Assembly (NCBI GenBank): GCA_914767885.1
Contig: CAJZBQ010000056.1
Coordinates: forward strand, 372,001 to 436,000
Direction of reading: 5' to 3'
Source of the DNA: Blepharisma stoltei
Taxonomy: Eukaryota > Ciliophora > Heterotrichea > Heterotrichida > Blepharismidae
Length of the DNA: 64,000 bases
Both the position numbers and the translations under genes were made by a program. The notes beneath the pieces are model-generated. The model was not told the origin of the DNA, did not search any database, and worked only from the letters and a program-made list of their open reading frames with translations. Shown piece after piece: positions 57,619 to 64,000 of this stretch. Each line of letters starts with the position of its first letter. Within the stretch, counting starts at the first letter, position 1.

Positions 57619-60347
57619 TTATTTTACATTAAAGACATTTTTGTTGATTATGTGATTTTCTTTGTTGAGATACTCTATACAGTTATATTTGGCTGCTTCC
57701 TTCTCTGCAGCTTCATAGTATTTAAATGCTTCTTCTAAGTCCCTGTAAAAGTAATAAAGTTCAGCTTGGTGGTATAGAACTTTGACTTTATATAAGTCAG
57801 ATGTGCTTGGGATTGGAGAAAATGATTTAAGGAAGCCTGAAATTTCAGTTAATTTTGTTTGTTTTCTTTCATCCTTTAATTTCAGTCGTTCCAGTTGGTA
57901 TTTTCCTAAAAAATAGTATAGCAGAGGGCTGGGGTTTGGCCTTTCGATACCTTTTTTGAGGACTTTTATGGCCTTAGAGATACAGGTTCTTAAATAGGTT
58001 TTTGCTTCCATTATGTCAATCGAATCAGAAATTCCTATTGGTCCATAATATTTCCCACAGAGATTTCACAGAGAAGATGGTTTCAAAGATAAGCATGAGC
58101 TATGGCTTGCTTTTACAATTGAATAATTTTGTTTCAGTTGAGATATGTAATAAAGAGGGTGGAAATTGTCAATTAAATCTTTATCATCTTGGCTTCCACT
58201 AGATTTGACCTGCTTCTCTCTGAATTTATTTAGCTTGAAAACTCTCATTCAATTAATAAAATATCCTTCAAATCGATATTTTGAGACCAATAAAGACTGA
58301 TGCAAAGCCAAGCTTTGAGGCTTCTAAATATAGCGCCTTTCTTAAGATGGCGCGCAATGCGCCATCACCGGGCCATGTCGGGAGAGGGTTCTCCACGAGG
58401 AATGGCTCCACGTGTGGAACCCTCTTTTTGGCTCGTGGAAAAAGAGGGTTCCACACGTGGAATCATTCCTCGTGGAGAACCCTCTCCCGACATGGCCCAG
58501 TGATGGCACATTGCGCGCCATCTTAAGAAAGGCGCTATAACTCTTACTTCAACCAAAATTGCTAATGCTTTTCCAATATATTCGTCGAATTCTTCTATCT
58601 TTCTTACAATGCTGATATCCCTAGACCCTTTATAAATTGCCTCAATGCATTGTTTAATAAACTGCAATTTTTTCAGAAATTTATTTATGGACCCTTCTTT
58701 TGCTGTATCTTTTTTCTCATATTTTAACGCATATTTTGCTATTGAGGATGCTGTGAAATGTATTCCGTTAACTCGGTAAAGCTGAAATTTTCAAAACTAC
58801 ATAAAAGTTACCAAGGCATAAAACAGATAATTATTCAGCTTGAATCTTTCTAAATATTTCACAACTGTCTCAATGCAGTTTCTCACTAAGTGTATAGGCA
58901 AATTCAGAGAGTATTTTATAGAGGTTCTTGCATATTGATAATAGCTTAAAATATTTGTGGCTGATGGTGGCATTTCTTTTAGCTGCCTGAGCTTTCCTGA
59001 AGTTTTAATATAGCATGAAGTAACAATTGATAATGAGTCTTCAGATAAAGGAAAAGATTTTAGCAAATTGCACATGGCTACGATTGCTTTGTACTTGTCA
59101 TAATTCTTATAGTGTCTATATAGTATTAAAAATGCCAGCATTCCTATGTCCTCACCAACTTGTAAGCATAAATTAAACTTCTCAACAGCAGTATTCTCTA
59201 GGCTTGAGTCACCAGTTTTATACATAATAAATGCAGAAACAAGTTCCTCGTATTTGCCAATTCTAAGCTGCTTTAAAGCACTAATGCTTCTACTATATCC
59301 AAATCAGGAAAAATAAAAAATATTTAAGATGCTCCCAATTTCGCTTAAAATTTTCATAGGTCCTTCAACGAATAAATTTGAAAAATTTTGAATAATTTTT
59401 GGCTTTTTCTTGGATTTTTCGTAGTCTATCAATGATAGCCAGCCTCTCCATAAGTCTAACTCTGGGGAGTCAGAAATTTGCTGCGCTGAATCTATTTTAA
59501 TTTCAGCTTCTGAAAACTGGCAATTAATAAGCAGCAAGGGGATAAGCTGTAGCAAAACCTTATGTCGATCTTGAAGCGCTAAATTAGATGATAAGGCAAT
59601 TTTTAAGGAATCTAGTTTTAATTTGAGGGCAGTTGCTCTCGGTGTGATTCCTTTTAAAGAGATGCCGAATCCTAATAGTAAAATATCAAAAATCAAGAAA
59701 TCTGACTCGAAATAGTTGTCTAAGACAGGTAATGAAACTTTTAAATCTGTATTTTCAGAGTCAAACAAAAGATCTTTTCAGCAGCTTTCTGTTGAATTTG
59801 GATTAATGATACTTGCTTCATTATTTTCTATTACATAACTGCCAATATTTTGTGTTTTTTCTCTATACCATAGCCTGTCCTTTCTATCTTCTCTTTTAGC
59901 ACTCCTTGCATATTTTCCTTTACTTTTATCATTTATTGACCTTTTATAATCTCGATTTATCCATAAAATAAACTCTTTTATATTTCTTCAAGCAAGATTC
60001 CTTGATCACTGAACCCATAAAATTTCAAATTCAGTTGGGTTTTTTATTTTATCAACAATCTCAGAAAATTTTGGGTTGCTGTGATCTTTTATTCTAGCTG
60101 ATATTTTAGGAAAGTCTAATAAAGGAGATCTATCTGGAGAGATATTGCAACTGTGGCCTGATATGACGTCGATGGCTGAGTTTGGCTCTGTTTCAAAACT
60201 GTTGGATAAATTATCAGATTTTGCTTTGAATGTTTCAGCTGTTTCAGAAGGATGAAAGCTATTTGATAAAGAAATTTCTGTTTTTAGCTCATCAATGCTC
60301 ATTCTTTTTTTTCTTTTCAAACTTTTCTTGTTTTCTAAAGATTCCAT
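57619..60347 (-). CDS. Helical-repeat (TPR-like) protein, two mini-introns
   Basis: From ATG 60347 (MESLENKKSLKRKKRMSID) a basic N-terminus leads to helical repeats: SDFLIFDILLLGFGISLKG, LQLIPLLLINCQFSEAEIKI, TAVEKFNLCLQVGEDIGMLA, and near the end LLYYFLGKYQLERLKLKDER and YHQAELYYFYRDLEEAFKYY, which resemble TPR units. Two 15-nt introns occur, one at 58797-58811 and one interrupted by a foldback IES at 58331-58539. In-frame TGA encodes Trp at several sites. Stop TAA 57619-57621, 72 bp from the convergent kinesin end. TPR-like proteins are protein-binding scaffolds; the partner is unknown. Confidence 0.75.
58331..58539. mobile_element. Foldback IES P3 inside a 15-nt intron
   Basis: TA lies at 58329-58330 and 58538-58539; arms start TAGCGCCTTTCTTAAGATGG and mirror at the right. 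Subterminal hairpins (ATGGCGCGCAATGCGCCAT) and a central stem with CCACGTGTGGAACCCTCTTT follow. On the minus strand, excision creates GTAAGAGTTATTTAG, a 15-nt intron between LVE and KPQSLALHQ. Without excision no intron of that size exists here. Confidence 0.88.
58797..58811 (-). other. 15-nt intron
   Basis: GTAACTTTTATGTAG on the minus strand joins NNYLFYAL to FWKFQLYRVNG and removes an in-frame TAG. Confidence 0.88.
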
Positions 60348-60483
60348 CTTAACATAATTACAAATTCAGATACCATCACAGCTTGACTATTAATCCATAA
60401 AAAATTAATAAAAATACATATTAAGCTTTTCTCGATAATTAATACATGAATAGTAAAAAATTAACACTCTTTGCACATTTTAA

Positions 60484-62627
60484 TTATTTACCCTTCTGTT
60501 CATTAACTACGATCTCACTCGCCTGTCTGCTTAATTGAATTATCAATAATTCGAACTCATGAAAGTCAATGGCTCCATCTTTATTAATATCAACCTCATC
60601 AATCATTTCTTTTCAGACTGTATCACTTACCTTCATCTCTCCTTGCAACACTTCTTTCAGCTCTGACGCCAAAATCAGCCCATCTCCGTCCAAATCGAAC
60701 ATATTAGATTAGATTAGATTTAAGATGGGTATTTATAGTCCCTACTTCGTGGATTGCATGCCGCGAGTGCGAACGCACTCGCAGGGTGACAGAGCGTACC
60801 CACAGCAAGCCCGGGCCGAAATCCCCGGTTTTTCGGTAGAGGTAAAGGTCAAAGGACAGAGTCATACTGTCTTTGCTGATCACCTCCATTTCCAACTTGT
60901 TGTGTCGCCCAAGTTGACGCCAACACTGCCCTCTCCTACGCCAGATCGCCCCTTTTGATCGGGACCCTTTGAACTGGAGAGACTTGCGCCCTTGAGATCT
61001 GTAGTCGAGCTTCGCCTCCCCTCTTTCCCGGATCATCTCCAAGAAAGAACTCAACCCCTTGCGGGATTCGGGGCTAAGCCACAAGTAGCTTAGGCAGGTA
61101 ATTCACCCTGCCTCTATCGGACACCGAGTCTGGGCCTCGGCGCTACTGGCAAAAAGAATGCGAAAAACTGCTGCCCGGGTCAAGTCCCAAAATCAGCGGA
61201 AATTGGGCTGGGCCTCTCGCCTCGAGGCTAACTCTTCCCTTGAGTAGCTCTCCGCATCCAAAAACCACGTCCGGTATACATAAGGACACCCGCCACGGAA
61301 GGACGGGTCGCTCGTCTCCGGCCATTTTGTGTATATCCAAATCGAACATATTAAAAGCAATTTTCAGGCTGTTCGCGTTAGAGATTTCTTTCACTTCATA
61401 AGCAGATCTTAAGAACTCATTATAGTCAACAAAGCCACTGTGGTCTGAATCCACATTTGAAATAACTTGATTTATATCAATGTTTATATCAGTATTTATG
61501 ACTTGGTTTTTGAAAGACTCAATAAGCTCCTCTTTGCTCAGTTTGCCATCACCATTTGTATCTAAAATCTTAAACACTTCAGCTAATTCTTTTTTTTGTT
61601 TGCTGGATATCAGCTGAGATGTAATATAAGTCCAAATAGCTTCTGCAAGCTTATTTTCATAATGATAAGAGCATAGATTATCTAATACCAAGCTGATTTT
61701 CAGTGAATCTTGCGACTCTGATCTTGTATTTACATTTATGAAACTATGAGAAAACGCTTCTGATGCTGAATATCTGTCTTTTTCCGGGACTAGTAAATGC
61801 CTGACTAAATCTTTTGCGCCCTCCGATGCGTGATTTCACCTCCCAATGCTCAAGCTGTATTCTCCTTTTTTAATTAAATTAATAGTATCTGCATTAGTTT
61901 GTCCTCTAAAAGGGAAACTGCTTGAAAAAAGGACATACATGATGACTCCAATGCTCCAAAGGTCGCATTTTTCATTATAATTTTTATCAAAAACTTCAGG
62001 AGCTGTATAATATAAAGTCCCAAGGGACTCTGATAGCCTTTCATCAGGCTTTATTTTGATCGCAGTTCCAAAATCAATTATTTTTACACTTAAATCGTCC
62101 AAACTTTCCTCGAAAACGATGTTTTCTGGCTTTAAATCTCTATGTACAATATTCAGACTATGCAAGTAGCTGACTGCTGATAATAATTGTTTGAGAATAA
62201 TTGCTGTTTGTTTTTCGGTAAAAATTTTATGCTCTACAATTTCGTGAAAAAGCTCGCCGCCTTTGCAATGTTCCATCACTATATAGAACTGGTCAAGGTC
62301 TTCAAAAAATTCATATACACTTACAATACTAGGATGGTCCAATAATTTTAAGACCTCGATTTCTTGGAGCAGAAGATCTTTATCTCCTGGAGAAAGCTTA
62401 TTTTTATCAAAAATTTTTACTGCCCTCTGAGCATTACTCAAAATATGCCTACAAAAATACACTTCCGCAAATGCCCCTGCCCCAAGAAATCTGCCCAATG
62501 CATAAACTTCATAAAACTCTTTAGAGTTGATTTTTACAAAAGTGCTTGGCTTTATAATTAAATCATGAACACTTGTTATTTCTTTTGATTTATTCCGATT
62601 ATTTGTACAACCTACACTGCACCCCAT
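60484..62627 (-). CDS. Calcium-dependent protein kinase (CDPK)
   Basis: It starts MGCSVGC, a predicted myristoylated and palmitoylated N-terminus. Kinase domain: LGRFLGAGAFAEVY (Gly loop), AVKIFDK (catalytic Lys), VHRDLKPENI (HRD), KIIDFGTA (DFG), GTLYYTAPEV (APE), DLWSIGVIMY. After the junction helix come four EF-hands: DTNGDGKLSKEE, DSDHSGFVDYNE, DLDGDGLILASE and DINKDGAIDFHE. This is the CDPK architecture of ciliates, apicomplexans and plants, a Ca2+-activated Ser/Thr kinase at membranes. A SINE-like insert (60707-61335) splits EF-hand 3 exactly after DLD. Several in-frame TGA codons encode Trp, including IGRWNHAS. Stop TAA 60484-60486. Confidence 0.93.
60707..61335 (-). mobile_element. 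SINE-like insertion, family A copy 2, in CDPK EF-hand 3
   Basis: The 18-bp direct repeat TCCAAATCGAACATATTA at 60689-60706 and 61336-61353 flanks a GC-rich 629-bp insert. The left edge is GATTAGATTAGATT, the right edge GGCCATTTTGTG. It shares several blocks with 8320-8810, including TTTATAGTCCCTACTTC. Removal to one copy gives FNMFDLD-GDGLILASE, a complete EF-hand loop. Confidence 0.87.
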
Positions 62628-62843
62628 GGTGACTTATTGATTTTTACATGAAAAATTAATAGGTTTTATGGCAGTAAAAAGAATGTTAATGATAATTTAT
62701 GTTCTCAGAATATTGATATTCATAGCAGAAATAAGAGCCCAAAAAAAATTTAGGCCTGATTATTACATTTCTTCACACGACAGAAGGGTGAAACGCTAAA
62801 TAATTACAGCCAAATAATGATAATTGTTTTTATTAATTATAAT

Positions 62844-63263
62844 TTATTCATCAAACTCTCTTGCAAGCTGAACAATTTCTTGCATTGACCTTTCCCTTAT
62901 CTTCCCTTTCATTTGTACACGAAATGCTGGTACCATTAATGATTTGATTTCCTGTCTTGATTTTAGCGGCTTGATTTGGAACTCAGACATTGGTTCGGTC
63001 CCTAGTATTTCATAGTCAATTACTTTGAGTTTTAGATTATTCATTGAAGCTATAACAGCCCATTTTTTGACACGAATGATGGTATTGGTAGCTATTTCGT
63101 CAAGACCTTCTGATTCAATGCTGTAAAATCCATCTGTAAGAGTGATCGGCTTTTTCTGGATGATCCGTAAGATCATTTGAGAGTTACTGTGCTCAAATGA
63201 GTTTTCATATCTTCGTAAGAAGTCAACAATGAATGCAAACATTGTCCCGCGCACCTCTTCCAT
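62844..63263 (-). CDS. Small protein resembling the RPA70 N-terminal domain
   Basis: A 139-codon frame from ATG 63263 includes SQMILRIIQKKPITLTDGFY, LDEIATNTIIRVKKWAVIAS and NNLKLKVIDYEILGTEP. The order of a strand ending in I-x-x-K(P), DG-x-Y, an (N)-I-x-R(V) strand and a final (V)-I-x-x-x-E-(I/V)-L strand resembles the RPA70N fold of replication protein A large subunits. It lacks DNA-binding OB folds and the zinc site, so if related it is a single-domain form. A short charged tail ends EFDE, TAA. The assignment is tentative. Confidence 0.5.
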   Translation of the reverse strand: MEEVRGTMFAFIVDFLRRYENSFEHSNSQMILRIIQKKPITLTDGFYSIESEGLDEIATNTIIRVKKWAVIASMNNLKLKVIDYEILGTEPMSEFQIKPLKSRQEIKSLMVPAFRVQMKGKIRERSMQEIVQLAREFDE

Positions 63264-63278
63264 TTTATCAATAATTAA

Positions 63279-63618
63279 TACTTCTATTGCATTTTATCTA
63301 ATAAATTAGATCAAGACTAATTAATTTTATAAAAATTAGTTTTCCAACATTAACTTTTTTTAAAAAGATTTTTAAAATTTAAAAAAAATAAATTAATAGA
63401 TTACTTGAAAATTAATTTATTTATAAAAAAATCGATTCAGTGTGAGAATTATTTAAATAACATTCTAATCGCAAAACATTTTATAAAAATGAGTACTTTC
63501 ATCAATAAAATTTTCCTATTGAAAAATAAATTTTGTTCCAATTTAAAGAGTGTTAAAATACCCAAAAAATGCAATTTTTACCAATTCTATTTTATTTCTA
63601 ATTTAAAGCGAGGAGTAA
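63279..63618. mobile_element. Intergenic MITE-like element, decayed
   Basis: The right end GAGGAG-TAA and the block TTTTCCTATTGAAAAATAAA through CCAATTTAAAGAGTGTTAAAATACC match the right half of the CNOT1 IES at 26188-26356. The left end is worn (TACTTCTATTGCATTTTATC matches the left inner part of that IES). It fills most of the spacer between the RPA-like and DYRK genes. Confidence 0.6.
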
Positions 63619-63691
63619 GATTAATAAATTTAGAATAGATAATTACAAAGATTTGAAATTTTATTATTGAAATATTATCATATATCACACA

Positions 63692-64000
63692 TTAATATCC
63701 ATCCCCCCTCGAACCAGTTGAGCTTCTCAGCGTTCGAAGTCCTTCAAATCCTTCTTGTATCCATGGATGGAACGCAGCCTCCTGAGGAGTCATTCTAGTA
63801 TCTGGATTCCAATCAATGCACCCTAACTAAATTTTACGCTCAATAAAATTCAAAAATTTCTTATCGCTTGACATTGATTTTTCTTGTAAACTTCGAGTCC
63901 CAGGATATCTCTTTTTCCCTCTACTATTTGCAATTATTTTTGGGTTTAATTCGCTATCAAAAAATAGCTCAGTCTTAGTAGCTTTTTTTAGTAAGGCTAC
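63692..64000 (-). CDS. DYRK-family protein kinase, C-terminal part, cut by window edge
   Basis: The minus strand reads KKATKTELFFDSELNPKII, NSRGKKRYPGTRSLQEKSMS, SSDKKFLNFIER-CIDWNPDTRMTPQEAAFHPW. The RGK-R-PG-(K/R)SL segment and the F(L)xFI-xCLxWDPxxRMTPxxAxxHPW end are those of DYRK kinases (CMGC group). A 15-nt intron at 63823-63837 is required. The tail is short (GLRTLRSSTGSRGDGY), TAA 63692-63694. The kinase core lies beyond the right edge. DYRKs phosphorylate Ser/Thr targets and autophosphorylate on tyrosine. Confidence 0.88.
63823..63837 (-). other. 15-nt intron in DYRK
   Basis: GTAAAATTTAGTTAG on the minus strand; removal joins NFIE-R to CIDWNPDTRM with a restored CGG codon. Confidence 0.9.

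Noticed and set aside
1-64000. tRNA, rRNA, CRISPR, bacterial operon features
   Set aside because: No tRNA cloverleaf, rRNA core or CRISPR-type spaced repeats were noticed; the window is eukaryotic. A tRNA or ncRNA scan was not possible by eye, so small RNA genes may be missed.

Overview
ORGANISM. The window looks like germline (micronuclear) DNA of a heterotrich ciliate, most probably Blepharisma. Three things seen in the sequence support this. (1) In-frame TGA is read as tryptophan throughout, for example in CNOT1, SZT2, kinesin, TBC and DYRK, and genes end only in TAA or TAG. (2) Spliceosomal introns are 15 nt long (GT...AG); eight are placed here. (3) Conserved genes are broken by AT-rich or repetitive segments bounded by short TA-containing repeats, and removing each segment with one repeat copy restores the frame. 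These behave as internal eliminated sequences (IESs). The commonest repeat, with terminal inverted repeats CTCCC...CTCCGTGAGCGAACAAAA, fits the pogo-derived MITE described from Blepharisma germline DNA, and one copy carries a pogo-like transposase C-terminus.

LAYOUT. 1-12558: NPRL2 (GATOR1, minus strand, partial), divergent from a very long SZT2-like gene (KICSTOR) interrupted at least six times. 12806-15575 and 22199-24886: two paralogous N-myristoylation/palmitoylation-type (MGNC) C2-like proteins on opposite strands. Between them lie a voltage/cyclic-nucleotide-gated K+ channel (15632-18913), a TTLL-type tubulin glutamylase (19019-21031) and an EFCAB10-like protein (21069-22144). 24987-32768 minus: CNOT1, scaffold of the CCR4-NOT deadenylase. 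33003-36174 minus: Pro/Asn/Gln-rich double-WWE protein. 37063-38683 minus: TBC Rab-GAP. 38780-45664: unknown proteins, a PH-domain protein and a coiled-coil protein. 46924-47762: ARL2BP/BART. 48019-49108: homeodomain-like protein. 49233-55124: three unrecognised genes. 55249-57546: kinesin-1 heavy chain without any interruption. 57619-60347 minus: TPR-like protein. 60484-62627 minus: calcium-dependent protein kinase. 62844-63263 minus: small RPA70N-like protein. 63692-64000 minus: DYRK kinase C-terminus.

MOBILE DNA. Four layers are visible. (a) TTA/TAA-flanked MITE families. (b) A family of clover-like foldback palindromes sharing CCACGTGTGGA stems. One of these sits inside a 15-nt intron, another is a 153-bp stop-free insertion within an exon. 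(c) Eight SINE-like insertions in four two-copy families plus one LINE remnant. Eight of these nine sit in coding sequence between 10-18 bp target-site duplications, and removal to one copy restores the frame. (d) A nested block at 50115-51551. The gene set is eukaryotic housekeeping, signalling and cilia/microtubule biology with no operon logic; the functional gene products depend on removal of the inserts during macronuclear development.
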